64,000 bases of DNA from a bacterium (lineage in GTDB: Bacteria > Babelota > Babeliae > Babelales > RVW-14), in the NCBI GenBank assembly GCA_016699045.1, contig CP064957.1, positions 1,364,001 through 1,428,000 on the forward strand, in the 5' to 3' direction. Position numbers and translations under genes: made by a program. A model generated the notes under the pieces. The model did no database searches, was not told the DNA's origin, and saw only the letters and a program-made list of their open reading frames with translations. Position 1 is the stretch's first letter. Every line of letters begins with the position of its first letter. This document shows positions 9,015-16,148 of the stretch, piece after piece.

Positions 9015-9716
9015 TTAAAGCGAAGCCAGTCTGACTTTTAGTAAAAAAATAGTTTCGGTTCGCATGTGTGTTTTTGCCCAAGCTTTCTGTTTGGTATCAA
9101 GCAATTCTCCAAGGCCAGATAAGATGCCACGATCACTTATTGTTTCAAGTTCCGTAATGCATTTTTGTAAAAATTGTTCTATTGAAAGGCCGGTTCTTTT
9201 CTCAATAATTTCAGCATTGATGGGCCAGTGATTATGTAAAAAAAACCATGTATCAAAAATATCACGATTTGTTTTTCCGATACGTTCAATCATGGCAACC
9301 ATCTTGTGGGCAGCCATATCTTCTCTGATCATAACTTTCATAGGAATGCCAAGATATGTTTTGAGAGCGTAGCAAGAGCCAAAGCTTCGGCGATTTATCT
9401 CAACCTTAATATTATAAGCATTGTGAAGTTTATCATGATAAGAAAGAAGGAAAAAAAGACTGTATCGCTTTTCGCGAGCTTCTTTAATGGTTCCATATTT
9501 TGTTAGAATCGTTTTTACGTGTTCCATGACTTGTTTTTCCTCCGTTGGATCAAGTAAATCAAAATCTAAATCAACTGAAAATCGACTCAGATCATAAAAC
9601 AAATAGGCAGCGGTACCACCTTTAAAACCCAAGAAGGGACCAATGGATTGATTCGTATAGATATCTTTTAAAATGTGAATGAGCTTATTGTGGTGAGTGC
9701 TTGTTTCGAGCGTCAT
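9015..9716 (-). CDS. abiEii: type IV toxin, AbiEii-like nucleotidyltransferase
   Basis: This protein has 233 residues. The family motifs are in place: FKGGTAAYLFY (31-41), the metal-binding DLDFDLL (49-55), KVEINRR (104-110), EDMAAHK (132-138) and RDIFDTWFFL (151-160). AbiEii toxins belong to the polymerase-beta-like nucleotidyltransferase superfamily and inhibit growth until silenced by the partner AbiEi; members act in abortive phage infection and plasmid maintenance. The start lies 2 bp after the stop of the AbiEi gene, whose last codons supply the AGGTAGGA ribosome-binding site, so translation is coupled. Its 3' end is duplicated at 11951-12023. Toxicity here is inferred. Confidence 0.85.
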   Translation of the reverse strand: MTLETSTHHNKLIHILKDIYTNQSIGPFLGFKGGTAAYLFYDLSRFSVDLDFDLLDPTEEKQVMEHVKTILTKYGTIKEAREKRYSLFFLLSYHDKLHNAYNIKVEINRRSFGSCYALKTYLGIPMKVMIREDMAAHKMVAMIERIGKTNRDIFDTWFFLHNHWPINAEIIEKRTGLSIEQFLQKCITELETISDRGILSGLGELLDTKQKAWAKTHMRTETIFLLKVRLASL

Positions 9717-9718
9717 AA

Positions 9719-10303
9719 TTAAATCCTACCTTCTTTAAATGCTTTAATGAAAGCATGCACTTTTTTGGTCATGCGTTTGTTGTTATAGACTGGCAGCAAC
9801 GCTAATACTTTGTCAAAATCAAGTGGTGCTAGATTATCGAAATGATAATCTTTATTGAGATAAAGGACGTCTAAAAACGCTCGCTCTTTTGAGGCAATAT
9901 GATAGCGATCTCTTGCTTCAAGACCGGCTTTGTTGGTAAGAATGGTATCTTTAATTTTGCGAAATGAATACTCATGACCATCGCACATAATATCTTTGCT
10001 TTGATAGCTGGCAACAAAAATACGTTTATAATATTGGAACACTATGCCTGCTTCAACCAAAATGGTTTCAAAACTTATGTATGCTGGCGTAAAAATTTTA
10101 GTTGCTAGTTCAAGTCGATCATAATCTTTATTTTTTGCGTAAAGCCCGCGGCGAATGGCATAAAGCTCGCCCTGTTGAACATAGTAATGTAAACGTCGTT
10201 TGAGCAGCGCTGGTTTTTTTTCATTCGAAGCCAAAAGGATTTCTTTAAAAGAAAAAACGGTGCCGGATGATCGCAATATGTTTAAAATATTATTTTTTTC
10301 CAT
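9719..10303 (-). CDS. abiEi: type IV antitoxin, AbiEi-like transcriptional regulator
   Basis: This protein has 194 residues from the ATG at 10303; an in-frame TTG at 10330 would add nine. The N-terminal half has the winged-helix layout of AbiEi (NILRSSGTVFSFKEI, then LLKRRLHYYVQQGELYAIRRG), and the C-terminal half matches the AbiEi effector region (ASKERAFLDVLYL). AbiEi proteins bind inverted repeats in their own promoter and counteract AbiEii without a stable complex. A 17-bp palindrome sits directly upstream of this gene, which fits autoregulation. It is the first gene of a two-gene operon. Confidence 0.8.
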   Translation of the reverse strand: MEKNNILNILRSSGTVFSFKEILLASNEKKPALLKRRLHYYVQQGELYAIRRGLYAKNKDYDRLELATKIFTPAYISFETILVEAGIVFQYYKRIFVASYQSKDIMCDGHEYSFRKIKDTILTNKAGLEARDRYHIASKERAFLDVLYLNKDYHFDNLAPLDFDKVLALLPVYNNKRMTKKVHAFIKAFKEGRI

Positions 10304-10333
10304 TTTTTGAATCCAGTTAAAATATATCAAGTA

Positions 10334-10374
10334 TGAGTTAAAGGTAACATGTGGCGTTACCTTTAACTCATATC
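10334..10374 (-). promoter_or_regulatory. 17-bp perfect inverted repeat, probable AbiEi operator
   Basis: Arms 10334-10350 (TATGAGTTAAAGGTAAC) and 10358-10374 are exact reverse complements with a 7-nt loop. The repeat sits 4-44 bp upstream of the possible TTG start and 31-71 bp upstream of the ATG of abiEi. The position fits an autoregulatory operator as known for AbiE systems. It lacks a T-tract, so it is a poor terminator for the ATPase gene upstream. Confidence 0.6.
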
Positions 10375-10473
10375 GTAACGCTTTGGGTCAAAAAGGCAAT
10401 TGAGCAACTGGTGGTAAAAAGTGCTTGCTTCGTTCAAGTGTAGTAATGTGGGGAGTTTAAAAGCAATAGTTTT

Positions 10474-10519
10474 GCTTGTCCGACATTTCTACGGGAAATG
10501 GCGCGGCTTGCTCGTCATT
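10474..10519. repeat. direct repeat copy 1 flanking the ATPase pseudogene
   Basis: About 46 bp (GCTTGTCCGACATTT then GGGAAATGGCG) match 11854-11900 at most positions. The pair brackets the DUF4143-type ATPase. This copy overlaps the end of the ATPase frame. Confidence 0.65.
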
Positions 10520-11704
10520 TTGATGTAGATATCAAATCGATTAATTCGTGTGCCATTTGCCATCCAACAATAGTTCCTGCTGTGCGCGCTTGCTTATGCA
10601 TGCCGGCATACAGAACATAATTATGCACGGGTGTTGATTCGGCTATTTCCTGAAATTTGGTGAGGTTATTGAAATAGCCATCATCAATTTTTTCGTTTGA
10701 TTTAATTTCAATCGGGGTGAGCTTGGTGCCTTGGTCGACAAGACAATCAACTTCTAGGCGGCCGTTCGCGTCACGCCAGTAGTACAACGGCGCTTTCAAG
10801 CCTCTGCTAAAATATTCCTTAAACAAATCAGCAATCATGAGGCATTCAAAAAGTGGCCCACGAAATGAGCTGAGCGCAAGTTCTTCGCTTGAACGGATAT
10901 TGAGCAATGAGCAGGCAAGGCCAGTATCATAAAAATAAAGTTTAGGTGTTTTTACGATGCGCTTACTAAAATTTTTGTAATATGGATTGAGTAAGAAAAT
11001 AATATAGCTTGCTTCAAGGATTGAAAGCCAACTTTGTACGGTTTTTTGTGCAATGCTGCATTGTGTTGCTAGGTCAGAAATATTTAATTGTTGCCCAACG
11101 CGCGCTGCGCACAATTGCATAAAACGTTGAAAGGTATGTAAATTTTCAACATTGACCAGTTGGCGGATATCGCGCTCAACGTATGATTGAATGTAGGAAG
11201 GATAAAATTCTTCCGGTGCGATAGTTTTGGCATAAATGCGTGGGTAGGCGCCAGACAAAATAACGCTGTGCACGTTATCGTTTAGAAGTGTGCTTGCTTT
11301 GAGTTCTTGGATAGAAAGCGGTAGTAGTGTCAAGATGCCAATGCGCCCAGCAAGCGATTGCGTGACTGCTTGATTCATTAAAAAATTTTGTGAGCCAGTC
11401 AAAACAAAATAACCAGGTCGATCTTTGTATCTACATCAAGTTGAATGTACGACAAAATTTCAGGAACATACTGAAATTCATCCAAAATAATACCATGATC
11501 ATTCTCAAACTCACGTAAGAAACCTTGTGGGTTTTCTTGAGCAAAGGTGCGGATGGCTGGTTCTTCAAAGTTAAGATATTTATGGTTGTTAAAAATATCC
11601 TTAACCAGTGTGGTTTTTCCGGATTGTCGAGGGCCAAACAGGCCAACAACGGGGAACTTGGCATAGCGCAACAGGGCTTGTGTTATGGTTCTTTTAAATA
11701 TCAT
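10515..11704 (-). pseudogene. DUF4143-type AAA+ ATPase, one frameshift
   Basis: The first frame (11704 to 11402) holds a Walker A GPRQSGKTTL (24-33) and a Walker B-like GIILDEFQYVPEIL. The second (from 11402) continues directly with the conserved TGSQNFLM sensor region and ends with the DUF4143 C-terminal part (YYWRDANGRLEVDCLV, PIEIKS). One missing base in ACAAAGATC near 11414 separates them; adding an A gives DTKDRPGYFVLTGSQ, exactly the family sequence. Repaired, the protein would be about 397 residues, normal for the family. The start follows GGGAG. These ATPases are common in host-associated and horizontally moving DNA; their function is poorly defined. Confidence 0.8.
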
Positions 11705-11743
11705 GGCGGTCTCCCAAATTTTTATAGATATTCGATTATGTTA

Positions 11744-11772
11744 AATGTAGCACGGTATTTTTGAGCCCGCAA
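11744..11772 (-). promoter_or_regulatory. promoter of the DUF4143-type ATPase
   Basis: On the minus strand, TTGCGG (11767-11772) and TACATT (11744-11749) are 17 bp apart, about 40 bp upstream of the ATG. The -10 context GTGCTACATT resembles the GTGTACATT at the dnaX promoter. Confidence 0.45.
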
Positions 11773-11780
11773 TAAAAACT

Positions 11781-11816
11781 TGTGCTAATTTGTACCTTGA
11801 TTGCCAAATTAGCACA
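11781..11816. repeat. 11-bp inverted repeat upstream of the ATPase promoter
   Basis: TGTGCTAATTT (11781-11791) and AAATTAGCACA (11806-11816) are perfect reverse complements with a 14-nt spacer. The repeat lies just upstream of the proposed -35 box, where a regulator could bind. Confidence 0.55.
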
Positions 11817-11853
11817 TTGTTGCAAATTGTGGCGATCTGGGCGACATTTTATG

Positions 11854-11900
11854 GCTTGTCCGACATTTATTTGGGAAATGGCGTGGCTCATTCGTCGTTT
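11854..11900. repeat. direct repeat copy 2 flanking the ATPase pseudogene
   Basis: This matches 10474-10519 (GCTTGTCCGACATTTATTTGGGAAATGGCG here). The 11705-12238 stretch has no intact gene. It holds the promoter and inverted repeat above, this repeat, an AbiEii fragment, a palindromic element and a terminator. Confidence 0.65.
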
Positions 11901-11950
11901 GAAAAAATGAAGGGCGTTTCAAAAACAGTAAAAATGGCTGGGGTCTTTTT

Positions 11951-12023
11951 TTAGAGCGAAGCCAGTCGGACTTTGAGTAAAAAAATAGTTTCGGTTCGCA
12001 TATGTGCTTTTGCCCAAGCTTTC
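11951..12023 (-). pseudogene. duplicated 3' end of an abiEii gene
   Basis: Seventy-three bases are nearly identical to the end of the AbiEii gene at 9018-9090 and encode KAWAKAHMRTETIFLLKVRL up to the same stop. Nothing upstream continues the toxin frame. This is a scar of a second AbiE copy or of the rearrangement that brought the island in. Confidence 0.8.
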
Positions 12024-12042
12024 ACTTATTTTTTACTAATGG

Positions 12043-12114
12043 AGCCGTTCAAATTCTTCGACAAGCTTCCGACTTCGCTCTTTGAGCTTCGACGGACACG
12101 CAGAACGAACGGCT
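12043..12114. repeat. short palindromic element with 8-bp terminal inverted repeats
   Basis: AGCCGTTC (12043-12050) and GAACGGCT (12107-12114) are exact inverted ends around a 56-bp interior with CGACAAGCTT and GAGCTTCGACGG. It looks like a small non-coding mobile or intergenic palindrome. No second copy was noticed in the window. Confidence 0.4.
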
Positions 12115-12166
12115 TCAGAGGCCTGGCTAATTTGTGAAGATTTAAAGCGCGGTAGAAAATGAAAGA

Positions 12167-12191
12167 GGGGACGCTTTTTTATAGCATCCCC
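12167..12191 (-). terminator. terminator of the IS-split secreted gene
   Basis: The stem GGGGACGCT/AGCATCCCC (one mismatch) is followed on the minus strand by CTCTTTCATTTTC. It is the fourth member of the hairpin series seen after the related genes at 2302, 3891 and 6159. Confidence 0.65.
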
Positions 12192-12238
12192 GTAAATCCT
12201 GTGAATGATAATCTTAAGATTTAAAATAATTAGAAATT

Positions 12239-12621
12239 TTAGTTCATAAAATTCGATTCTGTTAATCCCGCTTCTCGCGATCCAGGGGCTGGTCTGCTTG
12301 AGCTATTGTCTAATTTAATTTTATCTGGCGACATTCCCGTTTCTTTTGCTATGCGAATGTGAGCTTGTTCGTCGGTTTCTCTTGTTGGCGCTATCGGTTT
12401 AATCGGCGCTACTGGTTCTGGCGTTTGAACTGCAGCCGGTTTTGCTGGTGGGGTAAAGAGTTTCTTATTTTGATCGTGATATTTCTTGTCATCAGCTGAA
12501 GCGGCTGCTATATCTTGCATTAATTTTGCAGCCTCTTCTGGCGTGTTGGCTCCTTTTTTCATAGCAGCTTTTAGACGATCAATCTTTTGATCATTTTGTC
12601 TGATATTTCTTAAGTTCTCTA
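12239..12621 (-). pseudogene. 3' part of IS-interrupted secreted coiled-coil gene
   Basis: This is the downstream remainder of the gene whose 5' part lies at 13474-14382. Joining the two at the TA target site restores one open frame of 429 residues across the junction (KERL then ENLRNIRQNDQKIDRLKAA). This part completes the helical module shared with the 6159 protein and ends in a Pro-rich, charged tail (RPAPGSREAGLTESNFMN). A frame starting inside the IS (ATG at 12649) could still express this segment, but without an export signal. Confidence 0.85.
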
Positions 12622-12636
12622 GGTTCTGTTGACTTT

Positions 12637-13383
12637 TCATCGTAACCATAAAATTGCTCCAACAAAAGAAACGAACGATAAGTAATTCTGGGCCTTTTTG
12701 TCAAAGCGAGAAAAGACATGTCTGAAGTGTTTGATTTTAGAGAAAAACATTCAACGAGATGTCTTTCTTTGTAAAGATGCTCATCATATTCATACTGAAT
12801 CTTTCTGTTAGATCGAGGCGGAATAACAACCGTACATTTTGATTATTTAACAAAGTTCGTAATGCATCAGAATCATAACCTCGGTCGGCTATCACACAAG
12901 AATTTTGGGTTGCTTTGAGCAGGGTTTCAGCTTGCGTTATGTCATTTCTTTGACCAGGAGTTATTATAATTTTTAGTGGGTTGCCCAAGGCATCCACTGT
13001 CGCATGAATTTTTGTAGTAAAACCACCTTTACTTCTTCCCAAGCCTTCTTCACTTTGTTTGCCATAACCCGCTGCGCAAGGATGCGATCTTACTATTGTG
13101 GCATCAATCATGACGTATTCAAGGTCGGGGTCGTCAGCACAAAATGTTAACAATTTTTCAAAAATTTTCTTTTTACTCCACACATCAAATCGCTTGAATA
13201 CGCTATTCCAGTTGCCATAACGGTCAGGCAGTTCTCGCCATTGAGCGCCTGTTTTTAAAATCCAATACACACCCACTATGAACCTCTTACAAAGACCTTC
13301 ATTTCTAACATAAATACCTTTTTCTTTTTAAGAAACTGATATATTTTCCGCCACGCTTCATTTGTGATATACTCTCTTTGCAT
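12637..13383 (-). pseudogene. IS5-family DDE transposase, three frameshifts
   Basis: This corresponds to the intact transposase at 59655-60404. Single-base deletions occur in the AAAAG run near 13325, in the CATTTTG run near 12838 and in the GAAAAAC run near 12745. The longest surviving frame (12737-13276) keeps the DUF4096-like helix region and the first catalytic Asp (MIDATIVRSHPC) but loses the C-terminus. It is probably inactive unless these are sequencing errors. Confidence 0.85.
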
Positions 13384-13440
13384 GATAACGCCTTTTTGAG
13401 TTTTTAATAAACTCGTTTTTTTTGTTGGTGTTATCATGCA
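13379..13440. promoter_or_regulatory. nested palindrome over the transposase start
   Basis: An 11-bp perfect inverted repeat TGCATGATAAC/GTTATCATGCA spans the transposase ATG, with a second GAGTTT/AAACTC hairpin inside. It is present identically in both IS copies. It could limit translation of read-through mRNA, a known protection against impinging transcription in insertion sequences. Confidence 0.5.
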
Positions 13441-13473
13441 CTCAAATCACATTTTTGAAAAGTCAACAGAACC

Positions 13474-14382
13474 TAAGCGTTCTTTTTGCAGGCTTACTGA
13501 TGCGTCATTGCTTTGAATTGCTGTTAATTCTTGTTTGCTAATGGATTTATTCGCGAGTGAGACTTTGAGTTCGCGATCTAATGTACCAGCTAAAACTTTA
13601 TTTTGGGCCGCTATAAAACGTGGATCGCTTTCTGGTTTCTGATTGCCTTCTTGTCTAATTTGTTCGCGAATTCGATCTCGTTGATTTGTCAATGAAACGA
13701 CATTCTTTTTTGCCTGCTTTACTTCTTGCTTAGCTCTATAACTTGGTTGTAAAATGCCTCGTACGTTTTGCACGTTGCTTTTGAAATTTGAGAAGAAGCT
13801 TGGTCTTTGTGGTGATTGTTGGACTTGTGCTACGGCTGGGGTGTGAGAAGTTCTATATTCACGTTTTGGTAAATTTGATGATGAAGATCTTCTACCAAGT
13901 ATCGCTGCTGTTGGGTCGCCAACTCCTAAATGATCTGGGTGGTGGGGATTTGTAGTTGCGCGTTCATGTTGAAGTGTTGGTGCTGAACCTTGATGAGAAG
14001 AAAAAGGGCTTACATATGCGCTATCTTTTTTAGAAGTCGAAGGTCTTCTACCAAGTATTGCAGCTGTTGGGTCGCCAACTCCTAAATAATCTGGGTGGTG
14101 TGGATCTGTAGTTGCGCGTTCATGTTGAAGTGTTGGTGCTGAACCTTGATGAGCAGAGAAAGGGCTGACGTATTTGTTCGGTCCTTCTGGGCTAAGCCCA
14201 AGTCCTTGTGCGCCCTTACTTCGTGCGTATGCAGCCGAAGTACTTGCCGGCTGGTGACTCTCGGTGCCGATCATGGATGGTGGCGGTGAAGCTGGAAAAC
14301 GACTACTTCTTGCACTTGCCTCAACAGAGCTTTGCATGCTCAGTGCGAGCACCGCAAATGCTAAATACTTCATAAATTTCAT
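13474..14382 (-). pseudogene. 5' part of IS-interrupted secreted coiled-coil gene
   Basis: The signal peptide MKFMKYLAFAVLALSMQSSV (cleavage near EASA, residue 23) matches those of the 3891 and 6159 proteins. Residues about 70-173 are two tandem 52-residue repeats (YVSPFSxHQGSAPTLQHERA...), and residues 220-303 are Lys/Gln-rich helix starting the shared module (LDRELKVSLANKSISKQEL). The IS adds GSVDFSKM and a stop, giving a 311-residue truncated but still exportable product. The start follows AAGGAGTTTTAGC. The phosphatase pair lies 41 bp upstream, so it may be in their operon. Confidence 0.85.
13861..14172 (-). repeat. two 156-bp tandem repeats (52 aa each)
   Basis: The two units are offset by exactly 156 bp (GATCTTCTACCAAGTAT at 13886 and GGTCTTCTACCAAGTAT at 14042) and differ at a few bases. 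They encode the HQGSAPTLQHERATT...LGVGDPTAAILGRR unit. Confidence 0.85.
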
Positions 14383-14423
14383 GCTAAAACTCCTTCTTCA
14401 GTTTGATTAATAGATATATAAAA

Positions 14424-16148
14424 CTAATCTTTTTTCTCAAAAACTCCTGGCAACACATCGCGTGTTGATGCTGATGGCTTGTTGACTTTTAAAATCTTTG
14501 CCAACGTTGGTGCTAGTTGCGTTGTGGAAACTCTTTCGGTAATTTGTTTTTTTTCAAACATACCTTTTTGATACAAAATAAGCGGCACGTGCGTGTCGTA
14601 GTCGTACGGCGTGGTATGCTTGGTGCCGTTCACGCGTCTGGCAATAAACGAGTACATGTGCGGCATGCAGACCAAGTCGCCCGTTCTGCCGACATACGTT
14701 TGGTTCTGATACAAATATTCAAACGAGGTTGGAGCAAAGGTTGATTCAATTAATTCTTTGGGCGTAAACACTTTACGAATGCCCGGCTTACTTTCTAAAT
14801 AATCTTTTAACTCTTGAACAATAAGTTCTTGCTTCTTTTCATCAACCGTTGCGAGTGCTTTTTTATTCAGATAAAACATGGTTGTTTTAAACGTTTGGAT
14901 AATATTTTTGACGTTATATTTTTCTTCAACCAGATTGTTCATGTCTTTTACCAGGTCGTCATTAAACAAGCGCGTTACAAAGCCAAAGCCGCGTTCGCGC
15001 ATTTGTTCAGGGATTGGCGAAACACCATGGTCGGCCGTGAGCGTAAACAGCACATTTTCAGCGCCTGCTTTACCTTCGGCGTAGTTCATTAAATCTTCAA
15101 GTTGTTTGTCCAAATGACAAATCGTGTCGATAATTTCAAGGCTGTTGGGGCCAAAGATATGGCCAATTTTGTCCAGCGCTGAAAAACCGACCCAGACTAC
15201 CAGCGTGTCGTCGTTATCTTTTTCGAAATGCTTGTCGATACATTCCTTTGCCAAATCTGCCAGCAGGCCATTGGCCATGGGTGTGCGTTGGAAAAGGTGG
15301 GGCGTATCATACTTGTTGGTGGTGTCACGTTGGCCAAAATTGAGCGGTGTTTTGTTGCCCGCCAAGCGCAACGTGGTGCCGGCAAAGCGATAATCCTGAT
15401 TAGTAAACTGTTGGTACATTTCATGGTCTTCTGGCTGGCAGAGCGGCCAGTCTATTTCTTTTATTTTTGCAACGTCGTTACGTTCGTTAAAAGATTTGAG
15501 CCATTCAGGCATTTCTTTGCAATAAGCTTTGCTGGTGGTAAAAATATTGTCTTCGTCGTTAAACCAAATTGCTTGGCCCGCTTTACCAGCCATGGCAATG
15601 GCGGCGCGTGTTTTGAATGACAAGGAAAAAACAACGTTTTTGCTGTCTGGTGTTGATTGTGCAACCAGCTGGTCTGACAAGGTGTCGACCATCAAAAGTT
15701 TTGCTGACGCATTGTAATTCATGGTTCCGGTGCGGCCAAACACGGCAGCGTCGGAGCTTTCGTCTTGCGTTGCGCGTACCTTGTTGCCGTTGGCGTCTGC
15801 CCAGGCATTTAAAATGTACCCGTGGTCTTTGGCGCAGGTGCCCGTGCTCAACGTTGCATGCCCGGTTGCGGTTGCTGGCGAGCCATGCGGATGGTTGGCG
15901 CGCTGAAAGCTTATGCCGTTTTCTATGAGCTTTTTTAAGCCGAAGTTAACGTAGTCCTTGAGCATGGTCATGTAGTGGTTGGCGAGTTGGTCGACCACAA
16001 AAATGAGTACGAGTTTTGGTTTTTTTTGATTTGTCTGGGCTGGCTTGCCAGTCGTAGCCACGTCAGGGCGTAGGCTGGGATGCACGCACGTCACCAAAAT
16101 GCTGATGATCATGACGGCCGTTAGGCTCTTTATAATTTTTTTAATCAT
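14424..16148 (-). CDS. exported alkaline phosphatase-superfamily phosphohydrolase (PafA-like)
   Basis: This protein has 574 residues. The N-terminal hydrophobic signal (MIKKIIKSLTAVMIISILVT) is followed by Cys21, so it may be a lipoprotein. Superfamily metal-binding and catalytic residues are present: D53 in IFVVDQ, the TxxGH nucleophile motif (T93 in SPATATGHATL), N114, then SALDKIGHIFGP (Asp/His pair), LTADHGVSP (Asp-His) and the final His in YDYDTHVPLILY. This layout matches periplasmic PafA-type alkaline phosphatases, which release phosphate from organic monoesters using two zinc ions. It overlaps the upstream paralogue by 4 bp (ATGA), so translation is coupled. The substrate is unknown. 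Confidence 0.85.
   Translation of the reverse strand: MIKKIIKSLTAVMIISILVTCVHPSLRPDVATTGKPAQTNQKKPKLVLIFVVDQLANHYMTMLKDYVNFGLKKLIENGISFQRANHPHGSPATATGHATLSTGTCAKDHGYILNAWADANGNKVRATQDESSDAAVFGRTGTMNYNASAKLLMVDTLSDQLVAQSTPDSKNVVFSLSFKTRAAIAMAGKAGQAIWFNDEDNIFTTSKAYCKEMPEWLKSFNERNDVAKIKEIDWPLCQPEDHEMYQQFTNQDYRFAGTTLRLAGNKTPLNFGQRDTTNKYDTPHLFQRTPMANGLLADLAKECIDKHFEKDNDDTLVVWVGFSALDKIGHIFGPNSLEIIDTICHLDKQLEDLMNYAEGKAGAENVLFTLTADHGVSPIPEQMRERGFGFVTRLFNDDLVKDMNNLVEEKYNVKNIIQTFKTTMFYLNKKALATVDEKKQELIVQELKDYLESKPGIRKVFTPKELIESTFAPTSFEYLYQNQTYVGRTGDLVCMPHMYSFIARRVNGTKHTTPYDYDTHVPLILYQKGMFEKKQITERVSTTQLAPTLAKILKVNKPSASTRDVLPGVFEKKD

Larger units (their letters stand above)
12622..13473 (-). mobile_element. 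IS5-family (IS427-like) insertion sequence, defective copy
   Basis: This element is 852 bp with perfect 18-bp terminal inverted repeats GGTTCTGTTGACTTTTCA and a TA target duplication (12620-12621 and 13474-13475). TA or 2-3 bp duplications are typical of the IS427 group. It matches the 855-bp copy at 59640-60494 almost base for base, but lacks three single bases in homopolymers, which breaks the transposase frame. Confidence 0.9.

Noticed and set aside
11399..11425. Programmed frameshift in the ATPase
   Set aside because: There is no slippery heptamer or downstream structure at the break, and other family members are single-frame. A deletion or read error is simpler.
12043..12114. Integron attC site
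   Set aside because: It lacks the conserved R and L core boxes, and no integrase or cassette array is present.
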